Shown: in pieces, positions 27,347 to 42,789 of the stretch
How the letters are laid out: the number at the start of each line of letters is the position of its first letter
How positions within the stretch are numbered: position 1 is the first letter of the stretch
Source: Atherix ibis
Lineage: Eukaryota > Arthropoda > Insecta > Diptera > Athericidae
Reading direction: 5' to 3'
Assembly (NCBI GenBank): GCA_958298945.1
Contig: OY282608.1
Coordinates: forward strand, 15,477,933 to 15,541,932
DNA: 64,000 nt
Position numbers and translations under genes: made by a program
Notes under the pieces: generated by a model
Databases searched by the model: none
The model's input: the letters and a program-made list of their open reading frames with translations, nothing else
What the model was told of the DNA's origin: nothing

Positions 27347-30300
27347 AAGTAACCAACAAACCAACAAACCAACAAACCAACAAGCCAACAAGCCAACAAG
27401 CAAACAAACCAACAAACCAACAAACCAACAAACCAACAAACCAACAAACCAACAAGCCAACAAACCAACAAACCAACAAACCAACAAACCAACAAGCCAA
27501 CAAACCAACAAACAAATAAACCAACAAACCAAAAAACCAACAAACCAACAAACCAACAAACCAACAAACCAACAAGCCAACAAGCCAACAAACCAACAAA
27601 CCAACAAACCAACAAGCCAACAAACCAACAAGCCAAGAAACCAACAAACCAACAAACCAAGTAACCAAAAAGCCAACAAACTAACAAACCAACAAGCCAA
27701 CAAGCCAACAAACCACAAACCAACAAATCAACAAGCCAACAAGCCAACAAACCAACAAACCAACAAGCCAACAAACCAACAAGCCAACAAGCCAACAAAC
27801 CATCAAACCAATAAACCAACAAACTAACAAGCCAACAATCCAACAAACAAACAAAGCAACAAGCCAACAAGCCAACAAACCAACAAACCAACAAGCCAAC
27901 AAACCAACAAGCCAACAAGCCAACAAACCAACAAGCCAACAAACCAACAAACCAACAAACCAACAAGCCAACAAACCAACAAGCCAACAAACCAACAAAC
28001 CAACAAACCAAGTAACCAAAAAGCCAACAAACTAACAAACCAACAAACCAACAAGCCAACAAGCCAACAAACCAACAAACCAACAAACCAACAAACCAAC
28101 AAGCCAACAAACCAACAAACCAAAAAACCAACAAACCAACAAGCCAACAAGCCAACAAACCAACAAACTAACAAACCAACAAGCCAACAAACCAACAAGC
28201 CAACAAGCCAACAAACCAACAAACCAACAAACCAAAAAACCAACAAACCAACAAACCATCAAACGAACAAAGCAACAAGCCAACAAGCCAACAAACCAAC
28301 AAACCAACAAGCCAACATACCAACAAACCAACAAACCAACAAGCCAACAATCCAACAAACAAACAAACCAACAAACCAACAAGCCAACAAACCAACAAAC
28401 CAACAAGCCAACAAGCCAACAAACCTACAAACCAACAAGCCAACAAGCCAACAAACCAACAAACCAACAAGCCAACAAACCAACAAACCAACAAACCAAC
28501 AAGCCAACAAACCAACAAACAAATAAACCAACAAACCAACAAACCAACAAACCAACAAACCAACAAACTAACAAACCAACAAGCCAACAAACTAATAAAC
28601 CAACAAGCCAACAAACCAACAAACCAACAAACCAACAAGCCAACAAGCCAACAAACCAAGAAACCAACAAGCCAACAAACCAACATACCAACAAACAAAC
28701 ATGCCAACAAACCAACAAACTAAGTAACCAACAAGCCAACAAACCAACAAACCAACAAGCCAACAAGCCAACAAACCAACAAACCAACAAGCCAGCAAAC
28801 CAACAAACCAACAAACCAACAAGCCAAAAAACCAACAAACTAACAAACAAACAAGCCTACAGACCAACAAACCAACAAGCCAAAAAGCCAACAAACCAAC
28901 AACCCAACAAACCAACAAACCAACAAACCAACAAGCCAACAAGCCAACAAACCAACAAACCAACAAACCAAGTAACCAAAAAGCCAACAAACTAACAAAC
29001 TAACAAACCAACAAGACAACAAGCCAGCAAACCAACAAACCAACAGACCAACAAACCAAAAAACCAACAAGCCAACAAACCAACAAACAAACAAACCAAC
29101 AAACTAACAAACCAAAAAACCAACAAACCAACAAACCAACAAACCAACAAGCCAACAAGCCAACAAACCAACAAACCAAGTAACCAAATAACCAACAAGC
29201 TAACAAACCAACAAGCCAACAAGCCAACAAACCAACAAACCAACAAAGCAACAAGCCAACAAGAAAACAAACCAACAAACCAACAAGCCAACAAGCCAAC
29301 AAACCAACAAACCAACAAGCCAGCAAACCAACAAACCAACAAACCAACAAGCCAACAAATCAACAAACAAATAAATTAACAAACCAACAAACCAACAAAC
29401 CAACAAACCAACAAACCAACAAACCAACAAACCAAAAAATCAACAAACCAACAAACCAACAAGCCAACAAACCAACAAGCCAACAAACCAACAAACCAAC
29501 AAACCAAGTAACCAAATAACCAACAAACTAACAAACCAACAAACAAACAAGCAAACAAACCAACAAACCAACAAGGCAAAAAGCCAACAAACCAACAAAC
29601 CAACACACCAACAAGCCAACAAACCAACAAACCAAAAAACCAACAAACCAACAAACCAACAAGCCCACTAACCAACAAACCAACAAGCCAACAAACCAAC
29701 AAACCAACATACCAACAAACCAACAAGCCAACAAACCAACAAACCAACTAACCAAAGAACCAACAAACCAACAAACCAACAAACCAACAAACCAACAAAC
29801 CAACAAACCAACAAACCAACAAACCAACAAGCCAACAAGCCAACAAACCAACAATCCAACAAACCAACAAGCCAACAAATCAACAAGCCAACAAACCAAC
29901 AAGCCAACAAACCAACAAACCAACAAACCAAGTAACCAAAAAGCCAACAAACTAACAAACCAACAAGCCAACAAGCCAACAAACCAACAAACCAACAAAG
30001 CAACAAGCCAACAAGCCAACAAACCAAAAAACCAACAAGCCAACAAACCAACAAACTAACAAGCCAACAAACCAACAAACCAACAAACCAACAAGCCAAC
30101 AAACCAACAAACCAACAAGCCAACAAGCCAACAAACCAACAAACCAACAAACCAACAAGCCAACAAGCCAACAAACCAACAAACCAACAAACCAACAAAC
30201 CAACAAATCAACAAACCAACAAACCAACAAGCCAACAAACCAACAAACCAACAAACCAACAAGCCAACAAACCAACAAAAAAATAAACCAACAAACCAAA

Positions 30301-30961
30301 AAACCAACAAACCAACAAACCAACAAACCAACAAACCAACAAACCAACAAACCAACAAGCCAACAAGCCAACAAACCAGCAAACCAACAAACCAACAAAC
30401 CAACAAGCCAACAAACCAACAAACCAACAAACCAAGTAACCAAAAAGCCAACAAACTAACAAACCAACAAGCCAACAAGCCAACAAACCAACAAACCAAC
30501 AAAGCAACAAGCCAACAAGCCAACAAACCAACAAACCAACAAGCCAACAAACCAACAAACGAACAAGCCAACAAGCCAACAAACCAACAAACCAACAAAC
30601 CAACAAGCCAACAAACCAACAAACCAACAAGCCAACAAGCCAACAAACCTACAAACCAACAAGCCAACAAGCCAACAAACCAACAAACCAACAAGCCAAC
30701 AAACCAACAAACCAACAGACCAACAAGCCAACAAACCAACAAACAAATAAACCAACAAACCAACAAACCAACAAACCAACAAACCAACAAACCAACAAAC
30801 TAACAAACCAACAAGCCAACAAGCCAACAAACCAATAAACCAACAAGCCAACAAACCAACAAACCAACAAACCAACAAGCCAACAAGCCAACAAACCAAG
30901 AAACCAACAAGCCAACAAACCAACATACCAACAAACCAACATGCCAACAAACCAACAAACT
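27347..30961. repeat. Spacer between family E copies, mosaic of D-like and F-like modules
   Basis: From 27347 to 28722 the steps 312 and 351 bp and the upstream ccgacatacc variant (near 27,305) resemble family F (34201 to 34553, 352 bp). A 7-mer, ccacaaa, at 27713-27719 explains the odd 351. From 28722 to 30961 the steps 424, 504 and 528 bp and the ccaaataa signature resemble family D. The segment is therefore composite, as expected if blocks were shuffled by unequal exchange. It contains no unique sequence. Confidence 0.7.
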
Positions 30962-33538
30962 AAGTAACCAACAAGCCAACAAACCAACAAACCAACAAGC
31001 CAACAAGCCAACAAACCAACAAACCAACAAGCCAGCAAACCAACAAACCAACAAACCAACAAGCCAACAAACCAACAAACAAATAAACCAACAAACCAAC
31101 AAACCAACAAACCAACAAACCAACAAACCAAAAAATTAACAAACCAACAAACCAACAAGCCAACAAACCAACAAACCAACAAGCCAACAAACCAACAAAC
31201 AAATAAACCAACAAACCAACAAACCAACAAACCAACAAACCAACAAACCAAAAAACCAACAAACCAACAAGCCAACAAGCCAAAAAACCAACAAACTAAC
31301 AAACCAACAAGCCAACAGACCAACAAACCAACAAGCCAAAAAGCCAACAAACCAACAACCCAACAAACCAACATGCCAACAAACCAATAAACTAAGTAAC
31401 CAACAAGCCAACAAACCAACAAACCAACAAGCCAACAAGCCAACAAACCAACAAACCAACAAACCAACAAACCAACAAACCAACATGCCAACAAACCAAT
31501 AAACTAAGTAACCAACAAGCCAACAAACCAATAAACCAACAAGCCAACAAGCCAACAAACCAACAAACCAACAAACCAACAAGCCAACAAACCAACAAAC
31601 CAACAAACCAACAAACCAACAAACCAACAAACCAACAAACAAATAAACCAACAAACCAACAAACCAACAAGCCAATAAGCCAACAAGCCAACAAACCAAC
31701 AAACCAACATACCAAGTAACCAAAAAGCCAACAAACTAACAAACTAACAAACCAACAAGCCAACATGCCAGCAAACCAACAAACCAACAGACCAACAAAC
31801 CAAAAAACCAACAAGCGAACAAACCGACAAACAAACAAACCAACAAACTAACAAACCAAAAAACCAACAAACCAACAAACCAACAAACCAACAAGCCAAC
31901 AAGCCAACAAACCAACAAACCAACAAGCCAACAAACCAACAAGCCAACAAACCAACAAACCAACAAACCAAGTAACCAAATAACCAACAAACTAACAAAC
32001 CAACAAGCCAACAAGCCAAGAAACCAACAAACCAACAAAGCAACAAGCCAACAAGAAAACAAACCAACAAACCAACAAGCCAACAAACCAACAAACCAAC
32101 AAGCCAACAAGCCAACAAACCAACAAACCAACAAACCAACAAGCCAACAAACCAACAAACCAACAAACCAACAAACCAACAAACCAACAAACCAACAAAC
32201 CAAAAAAACAAAAAAACCAACAAACCAACAAGCCAACAAACCAACAAACCAACAAACCAACAAGCCAACAAACCAACAAACAAATAAACCAACAAACCAA
32301 CAAACCAACAAACCAACAAACCAAAAAACCAACAAACCAACAAGCCAACAAGCCAACAAACCAACAAACCAACAAACCAACAAGCCAACAAACCAACAAG
32401 CCAACAAACCAACAAGCCAACAAGCCAACAAACCAACAAAACAACAAACCAAAAAACCAACAAACCAACAAACCATCAAACGAACAAAGCAACAAGCCAA
32501 CAATCCAACAAACAAACAAACCAACAAACCAACAAGCCAACAAACCAACAAACCAACAAACCAACAAACCAACAAGCCAACAAACCAACAAACAAATAAA
32601 CCAACAAACCAAAAAACCAACAAACCAACAAACCAACAAACCAACAAACCACCAAACCAACAAGCCAACAAGCCAACAAACCAACAAGCCAATAAACCAA
32701 CAAACCAACAAGCCAACAAGCCAACAAACCAACAAACCAACAAGCCAACAAACAAACAAACCAACAAACCAACAAACCAACAAGCCAACAAGCCAACAAA
32801 CCAACAAGCCAACAAACCAACAAACCAACAAAGCAAGTAACCAAAAAGCCAACAAACTAACAAACCGACAAGCCAACAAGCAAACAAACCAACAAACCAA
32901 CAGAGCAACAAGCCAACAAGCCAACAAACCAACAAACCAACAAGCCAACAAACCAACAAACCAACAAGCCAACAAGCCAACAAGCCAACAAACCAACAAA
33001 CCAACAAGCCAACAAACCAACAAACCAACAAACCAACAAACCAACAAACCAACAAACCAACAAACCAACAAGCCAACAAGCCAACAATCCAACAAACCAA
33101 CAAACCAACAAGCCAACAAACCAACAAACCAACAAGCCAACAAGCCAACAAACCAACAAACCAACAAACCAACAAGCCAACAAACCAACAAACGAACAAG
33201 CCAACAAACCAAAAAACCAACAAACCAACAAACCAACAAGCCAACAAGCCAACAAACCAACAAACCAACAAGCCAACAAGCCAACAAACCTACAAACCAA
33301 CAAGCCAACAAACCAACAAACCAACAAACCAACAGGCCAACAAACCAACAAACAAATAAACCAACAGACCAACAAATCAACAAACCAACAAACCAACAAA
33401 CTAACAAACCAACAAGCCAACAAACCAACAAACCAACAAGCCAACAAACCAACAAGCCAACAAGCCAACAAACCAACAAACCAACAAGCCAACAAACCGA
33501 CATACCAAAAAACCAACATGCCAACAAACCAACAAGCT
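30962..33538. repeat. HOR family E, copy 2
   Basis: This copy matches 24,761-27,346 at about 6.17-6.20 kb. The offset at the core pair 25777 and 31970 and at the A-rich 17-mers is exactly 6,193 bp. Variants shared with copy 1 include ccatcaaa followed by cgaacaaag, and the core preceded by aaagc (26659 and 32835). The T word ending the copy is altered (gctaagtaac at 33539). Step differences of 8-32 bp show gain or loss of whole units since duplication. Confidence 0.8.
32200..32216. repeat. A-rich 17-mer interruption, second copy
   Basis: Identical to the run at 26,007-26,023 and 6,193 bp from it. It is a clear tag for the family E duplication. Confidence 0.92.
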
Positions 33539-36500
33539 AAGTAACCAACAAACCAACAAACCAACAAGCCAACAAGCCAACAAACCAACAAACCAACAAG
33601 CCAACAAACCAACAAACCAACAAACCAACAAGCCAACAAACCAACAAACAAATAAACCAACAAACCAACAAACCAACAAACCAACAAACCAAAAAACCAA
33701 CAAACCAACAAACCAACAAGCCAACAAACCAACAAACCAACAAACCAACAAGCCAACAAACCAACAAACAAATAAACCAACAAACCAACAAACCAACAAA
33801 CCAACAAGCCAACAAACCAACAAACCAACAAACCAACAAGCCAACAAACCAACAAACAAATAAACCAACAAACCAACAAACCAACAAACCAACAAACCAA
33901 CAAACCAACAAACCAAAAAACCAACAAACCAAAAAACCAACAAGCCAACAAGCAAACAAACCAACAAACCAACAAACCAACAAACCAACAAACCAACAAG
34001 CCAACAAACCAACAAACCAACAAACAAACAAACCAACAAGCCAACAAACCAACAAACAAATAAACCAACAAACCAAAAAACCAACAAACCAACAAACCAA
34101 AACCAACAAACCAACAAGCCAACAAACCAACAAACCAACAAACCAACAAACCAACAAGCCAACAAACCAACAAGCCAAGAAACCAACAAACCAACAAACC
34201 AAGTAACCAAAAAGCCAACAAACTAACAAACCAACAAGCCAACAAGCCAACAAACCAACAAACCAACAAATCAACAAGCCAACAAGCCAACAAACCAACA
34301 AACCAACAAGCCAACAAACCAACAAGCCAACAAGCCAACAAACCAACAAACCAATAAACCAACAAACTAACAAGCCAACAATCCAACAAACAAACAAAGC
34401 AACAAGCCAACAAGCCAACAAACCAACAAACCAACAAGCCAACAAACCAACAAGCCAACAAGCCAACAAACCAACAAGCCAACAAACCAACAAACCAACA
34501 AACCAACAAGCCAACAAACCAACAAGCCAACAAACCAACAAACCAACAAACCAAGTAACCAAAAAGCCAACAAACTAACAAACCAACAAACCAACAAGCC
34601 AACAAGCCAACAAACCAACAAGCCAACAAACCAACAAACCAACAAACCAACAAACCAACAAACCAACAAACCAAAAAACCAACAAACCAACAAGCCAACA
34701 AGCCAACAAACCAACAAACTAACAAACCAACAAGCCAACAAACCAACAAGCCAACAAGCCAACAAACCAACAAACCAACAAACCAAAAAACCAACAAACC
34801 AACAAACCATCAAACGAACAAAGCAACAAGCCAACAAGCCAACAAACCAACAAACCAACAAGCCAACATACCAACAAACCAACAAACCAACAAGCCAACA
34901 ATCCAACAAACAAACAAACCAACAAACCAACAAGCCAACAAACCAACAAACCAACAAACCAACAAACCAACAAGCCAACAAACCAACAAACAAATAAACC
35001 AACAAACCAAAAAACCAACAAACCAACAAACCAACAAACCAACAAACCACCAAACCAACAAGCCAACAAGCCAACAAACCAACAAGCCAATAAACCAACA
35101 AACCAACAAGCCAACAAGCCAACAAACCAACAAACCAACAAGCCAACAAACAAACAAACCAACAAACCAACAAACCAACAAGCCAACAAGCCAACAAACC
35201 AACAAGCCAACAAACCAACAAACCAACAAAGCAAGTAACCAAAAAGCCAACAAACTAACAAACCGACAAGCCAACAAGCCAACAAACCAACAAACCAACA
35301 GAGCAACAAGCCAACAAGCCAACAAACCAACAAACCAACAAGCCAACAAGCCAACAAACCAACAAACCAACAAGCCAACAAGCCAACAAGCCAACAAACC
35401 AACAAACCAACAAACCAACAAGCCAACAAACCAACAAACCAACAAACCAACAAGCCAACAAACCAACAAACCAACAAACCAACAAACCAACAAGCCAACA
35501 AGCCAACAAACCAACAAACCAACAAGCCAACAAACCGACATACCAAAAAACCAACATGCCAACAAACCAACAAACTAAGTAACCAACAAACCAACAAACC
35601 AACAAGCCAACAAGCCAACAAACCAACAAACCAACAAGCCAACAAACCAACAAACCAACAAACCAACAAGCCAACAAACCAACAAACAAATAAACCAACA
35701 AACCAACAAACCAACAAACCAACAAACCAACAAACCAAAAAACCAACAAACCAACAAACCAACAAGCCAACAAACCAACAAACCAACAAACCAACAAGCC
35801 AACAAACCAACAAACAAATAAACCAACAAACCAACAAACCAACAAACCAACAAACCAACAAACCAACAAACCAAAAAACCAACAAACCAAAAAACCAACA
35901 AGCCAACAAGCAAACAAACCAACAAACCAACAAACCAACAAACCAACAAACCAACAAACCAACAAACCAACAAACCAACAAACCAACAAACCAACAAGCC
36001 AACAAACCAACAAACAAATAAACCAACAAACCAAAAAACCAACAAACCAACAAACCAACAAACCAACAAACCAACAAGCCAACAAACCAACAAACCAACA
36101 AACCAACAAACCAACAAGCCAACAAACCAACAAGCCAAGAAACCAACAAACCAACAAACCAAGTAACCAAAAAGTCAACAAACTAACAAACCAACAAGCC
36201 AACAAGCCAACAAACCAACAAACCAACAAATCATCAAGCCAACAAGCCAACAAACCAACAAACCAACAAGCCAACAAACCAACAAGCCAACAAGCCAACA
36301 AACCAACAAACCAATAAACCAACAAACTAACAAGCCAACAATCCAACAAACAAACAAAGCAACAAGCCAACAAGCCAACAAACCAACAAACCAACAAGCC
36401 AACAAACCAACAAGCCAACAAGCCAACAAACCAACAAGCCAACAAACCAACAAACCAACAAACCAACAAGCCAACAAACCAACAAGCCAACAAACCAACA

Positions 36501-39500
36501 AACCAACAAACCAAGTAACCAAAAAGCCAACAAACTAACAAACCAACAAACCAACAAGCCAACAAGCCAACAAACCAACAAGCCAACAAACCAACAAACC
36601 AACAAACCAACAAACCAACAAACCAAAAAAACAACAAACCAACAAGCCAACAAGCCAACAAACCAACAAACTAACAAACCAACAAGCCAACAAACCAACA
36701 AGCCAACAAACCAACAAACCAACAAACCAACAAACCAAAAAACCAACAAACCAACAAACCATCAAACGAACAAAGCAACAAGCCAACAAGCCAACAAACC
36801 AACAAACCAACAAGCCAACATACCAACAAACCAACAAACCAACAAGCCAACAATCCAACAAACAAACAAACCAACAAACCAACAAGCCAACAAACCAACA
36901 AACCAACAAACCAACAAACCAACAAGCCAACAAACCAACAAACAAATAAACCAACAAACCAAAAAACCAACAAACCAACAAACCAACAAACCAACAAACC
37001 ACCAAACCAACAAGCCAACAAGACAACAAACCAACAAGCCAATAAACCAACAAACCAACAAGCCAACAAGCCAACAAACCAACAAACCAACAAGCCAACA
37101 AACAAACAAACCAACAAACCAACAAACCAACAAGCCAACAAGCCAACAAACCAACAAGCCAACAAACCAACAAACCAACAAAGCAAGTAACCAAAAAGCC
37201 AACAAACTAACAAACCGACAAGCCAACAAGCCAACAAACCAACAAACCAACAGAGCAACAAGCCAACAAGCCAACAAATCAACAAACCAACAAGCCAACA
37301 AACCAACAAACCAACAAGCCAACAAGCCAACAAGCCAACAAACCAACAAACCAACAAACCAACAAGCCAACAAACCAACAAACGAACAAACCAACAAGCC
37401 AACAAACCAACAAATCAACAAACCAACAAACCAACAAGCCAACAAGCCAACAAACCAACAAACAAACAAACCAACAAGCCAACAAACCAACAAACCAACA
37501 AGCCAACAAGCCAACAAACCAACAAACCAACAAACCAACAAGCCAACAAACCAACAAACGAACAAGCCAACAAACCAAAAAACCAACAAACCAACAAACC
37601 AACAAGCCAACAAGCCAACAAACCAACAAACCAACAAGCCAACAAGCCAACAAACCTACAAACCAACAAGCCAACAAACCAACAAACCAACAAACCAACA
37701 AGCCAACAAACCAACAAACAAATAAACCAACAAACCAACAAATCAACAAACCAACAAACCAACAAACTAACAAACCAACAAGCCAACAAACCAACAAACC
37801 AACAAGCCAACAAAGCAACAAGCCAACAAGCCAACAAGCCAACAAACCAACAAACCAACAAGCCAACAAACCGACATACCAAAAAACCAACATGCCAACA
37901 AACCAACAAACTGAGTAACCAAGAAACGAACAAACCAACAAACCAATAAGCCAACAAGCCAACAAACCAACAAACCAACAAGCCAACAAACCAACAAACC
38001 AACAAACCAACAAGCCAACAAACCAACAAACAAATAAACCAACAAACCAACAAACCAACAAACCAACAAACCAAAAAACCAACAAACCAACAAACCAACA
38101 AGCCAACAAACCAACAAACCAACAAACCAACAAGCCAACAAACCAACAAACAAATAAACCAACAAACCAACAAACCAACAAACCAACAAACCCACAAAAC
38201 AACAAACCAAAAAACCCACAAACCAACAAGCCGACAAGCCAACAAACCAACAAACTAACAAACCAACAAACCCACAAACCAACAAACCAACAAGCCAACA
38301 AGCCAACAAACCAACAAACCAACAAACCAAAAAACCAACAAGCCAACAAGCCAAGAAACCAACAAACCAACAAACCAACAAGCCAACAAACCAACAAACC
38401 AACAAACCAACAAACCAACAAGCCAACAAACCAACAAACAAATAAACCAACAAACCAAAAAACCAACAAACTAACAAACCAACAAACCAACAAACCAACA
38501 AGCCAACAAGCCAACAAACCAACAAACCAACAAACCAACAAGCCAACAAACCAACAAGCCAACAAACCAACAAACCAACAAACCAAGTAACCAAAAAGCC
38601 AACAAACTAACAAACCAACAAGCCAACAAGCCAACAAACCAACAAACCAACAAATCAACAAGCCAACAAGCCAACAAACCAACAAACCAACAAGCCAACA
38701 AACCAACGAGCCAACAAGCCAACAAACCAACAAACCAACAAACCAACAAACCAACAAACTAACAAGCCAACAATCCAACAAACAAACAAAGCAACAAGCC
38801 AACAAGCCAACAAACCAACAAACCAACAAGCCAACAAACCAACAAGCCAACAAGCCAACAAACCAACAAGCCAACAAACCAACAAACCAACAAACCAACA
38901 AGCCAACAAACCAACAAGCCAACAAACCAACAAACCATCAAAATAAGTAACCAAAAAGCCAACAAACTAACAAACCAACAAGCCAACAAGCCAACAAGCC
39001 AACAAACCAACAAACCAACAAACCAACAAGCCAACAATCCAACAAACAAACAAACCAACAAACCAACAAGCCAACAAACCAACAAACCAACAAACCAACA
39101 AACCAACAAGCCAACAAACCAACAAACAAATAAACCAACAAACCAAAAAACCAACAAACCAACAAACCAACAAACCAGCAAACCACCAAACCAACAAACC
39201 AACAAGCCAATAAACCAACAAACCAACAAGCCAACAAGCCAACAAACCAACAAACCAACAAGCCAACAAACAAACAAACCAACAAACCAACAAGCCAACA
39301 AGCCGACGAACCAACAAGCCAACAAACCAACAAACCAACAAACCAAGTAACCAAAAAGCCAACAAACTAACAAACCAACAAGCCAACAAACCAACAAAGC
39401 AACAAGCCAACAAGCCAACAAACCAACAAAACAACAAGCCAACAAACCAACAAACCAACAAGCCAACAAGACAACAAACCAACAAACCAACAAACCAACA

Positions 39501-40384
39501 AGCCAACAAGCCAACAAACCAACCAGCCAACAAGTCAACAAACCAACAAACCAACAAACCAACAAGCCAACAAACCAACAAACCAACAAGCCAACAAGCC
39601 AACAAACCAACAAACCAACAAACCAACAAACCAACAAGCCAACAAACCAACAAACCAACAAACCAACAAGCCAACAAACCAACAAACAAATAAACCAACA
39701 AACCAAAAAACCAACAAACCAACAAACCAACAAACCAACAAACCAACAAACCAACAAGCCAACAAACCAACAAACCAACAAACCAACAAGCCAACAAACC
39801 AACAAGCCAACAAACCGACAAACCAACAAACCAAGTAACCAAAAAGCCAACAAATTAACAAACCAACAAGCCAATAAGCCAACAAACCAACAAACCAACA
39901 AAGCAACAAGCCAACAAGCCAACAAACCAACAAACCAACAAGCCAACAAACCAACAAGCCAACAAGCCAACAAACCAACAAACCAACAAACCAACAAGCC
40001 AACAAACCAACAAACGAACAAGCCAACAAACAAAAAAACCAACAAACCAACAAACCAACAAGCCAACAAGCCAACAAACCAACAAACCAACAAGCCAACA
40101 AGGCAACAAACCAACAAATCAACAAGCCAACAAACCAACAAACCAACAAACCAACAAGCCAACAAACCAACAAACAAATAAACCAACAAACCAACAAAAT
40201 AACAAACCAACAAACCAACAAACTAACAAACCAACAAGCCAACAAACCAACAAACCAACAAGCCAACAAACCAGCAAACCAACAAACCAACAAACCAACA
40301 AGCCAACAAGCCAACAAACCAACAAACCAACAAGCCAACAAACCAACATACCAAAAAACCAACATGCCAACAAACCAACAAACT
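33539..40384. repeat. HOR family F, about 1.96-kb modules
   Basis: Cores at 34201, 34553 and 35233 recur at 36161, 36513 and 37185 (offsets 1,960, 1,960 and 1,952), and a looser third module starts at 38585 (step of 360 to 38945). Each module is preceded by ccgacatacc and catgcc variants (near 33,488, 35,534 and 37,871). A 6-mer, ccaaaa, at 34097-34102 breaks the register and accounts for the 662-bp step. The T word at 37913 is degraded to gagtaac. The third module accumulates extra variants (cgaacc near 39,306, ataagtaac at 38944), suggesting it is older or less homogenised. Confidence 0.75.
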
Positions 40385-41493
40385 AAGTAACCAACAAACC
40401 AACAAACCAACAAACCAACAAGCCAACAAGCCAAGAAACCAACAAACCAACAAGCCAACAAACCAACAAACCAACAAACCAACAAGCCCACAAACCAACA
40501 AACAAATAAACCAACAAACCAACAAACCAACAAACCAACAAACCAACAAACCAAAAAACCAACAAACCAACAAACCAACAAGCCAACAAACCAACAAACC
40601 AACAAACCAACAAGCCAACAAACCAACAAACAAATAAACCAACAAACCAACAAACCAACAAACCAGCAAACCAACAAACCAAAAACCCAACAAACCAACA
40701 AGCCGACAAGCCAACAAACCAACAAACTAACAAACCAACAAGCCAACAAACCAACAAACCAACAAGCCAAAAGCCAACAAACAAACAACCCAACAAACTA
40801 ACAAACCAACAAGCCAACAAGCCAACAAACCAACAAACCAACAAGCCAACAAACCAACAAACCAACATGCCAACAAACCAACAAACTAAGTAACCAACAA
40901 GCCAACAAACCAATAAACCAACAAACCAACAAGCCAACCAACCAACAAACCAACAAGCCAACAAACCAACAAACCAACAAACCAACAAGCCAACAAACCA
41001 ACAAACAAATAAACCAACAAACCAACAAACCAACAAGCCAACACGCCAACAAACCAACAAACCAACAAACCAAGTAACCAAAAAGCCAACAAACTAACAA
41101 ACTAACAAACCAACAAGCCAATAAGCCAACAAACCAACAAACCAAGTAACCAAAAAACCAACAAGCCAACAAACCAACAAACCAACAAACCAACAAACCA
41201 ACAAACCAAAAAACCAACAAACCAACAAACCAACAAACCAACAAGCCAAGAAGCCAACAAACCAACAAACCAACAAGCCAACAAACCAACAAGCCAACAA
41301 ACCAACAAACCAAGTAACCAAAAAGCCAACAAACTAACAAACCAACAAGCCAACAAGCCAACAAACTAACACACCAACAAACCAACAAACTAACAAACCA
41401 ACAAGCCAACAAGCCAACAAACCAACAAACCAACAAACCAACAAGCCAACAAACCGACAAACCAACAAACCAACAAACCAACAAACCAACAAA

Positions 41494-42789
41494 CCAAAAA
41501 ACCAAAAAACCAAAAAACCAACAAGCCAACAAACCAAGTAACCAAAAAGCCAACAAACTAACAAACCAACAAGCCAACAAGCAAACAAACCAACAAACCA
41601 ACAAGCCAACAAACTAACAAACCAACAAGCCAACAAGCCAACAAACCAACAAACCAACAAACCAACAAGCCAACAAACCAACAAACCAACAAACCAACAA
41701 ACCAACAAACCAACAAACCAACAAACCAAAAAACCAAAAAACCAAATAGCCAACAACTCAACAAACCAACAAACCAAAAAATCAACAAACGAACAAACCA
41801 TCAAACGAACAAAGCAACAAGCCAAAACGCCAACAAACCAACAAACCAACAAGCCAACAAACCAACAAGCCAACAAACCAACAAACCAAGTAACCAAAAA
41901 GCCAACAAACTAACAAACCAACAAGCCAACAAGCAAACAAACCAACAAATCAACAAGCCAACAAACTAACAAACCAACAAGCCAACAAGCCAACAAACCA
42001 ACAAACCAACAAACCAACAAGCCAACAAACCAACAAACCAACAAACCAACAAACCAACAAACCAACAAACCAACAAACCAACAAACCAACAAACCAAAAA
42101 ACCAAAAAACCAAAAAACCAACAAGCCAACAAACCAACAAACCAACAAACCAACAAGCCAACAAACCAACAAACAAATAAACCAACAAACCAACAAACCA
42201 ACAAACCAACAAACCAAAAAACCAACAAACCAACAAGCCAACAACCCAACAAACCAACAAACCAAAAAACCAAAAAATCAACAAACCAACAAACCATCAA
42301 ACGAACAAAGCAACAAGGCAACACGCCAACAAACCAATAAACCAACAAACCAAGTAACCAAAAAACCAACAAGCCAACAAACCAACAAACCAACAAACCA
42401 ACAAACCAACAAACCAAAAAACCAACAAACCAACAAACCAACAAACCAAAAAGCCAAGAAGCCAACAAACCAACAAACCAACAAGCCAACAAACCAACAA
42501 GCCAACAAACCAACAAACCAAGTAACCAAAAAGCCGACAAACTAACAAACCAACAAGCCAACAAGCCAACAAACCAACAAACCAACAAAGCAACAAGCCA
42601 ACAAGCAAACAACCCAACAAACCAACAAGCAAACAAACTAACAAACCAACAAGCCAACAAGCCAACAAGCCAACAAGCCAACAAACCAACAAACCAACAA
42701 ACCAACAAGCCAACAAACCAACAAACCAACAAACCAACAAACCAACAAACCAACAAACCAACAAACCAAAAAACCAAAAAACCAAAAAA
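41494..42789. repeat. Cluster of consecutive ccaaaaaa units
   Basis: Runs of two or three successive ccaaaaaa units occur at 41494-41517 (three), 41726-41741 (two), 42094-42117 (three), 42262-42277 (two) and 42766-42789 (three). Elsewhere ccaaaaaa normally occurs singly. The runs recur every few hundred bp, so they mark a short, locally amplified sub-repeat. Confidence 0.88.
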
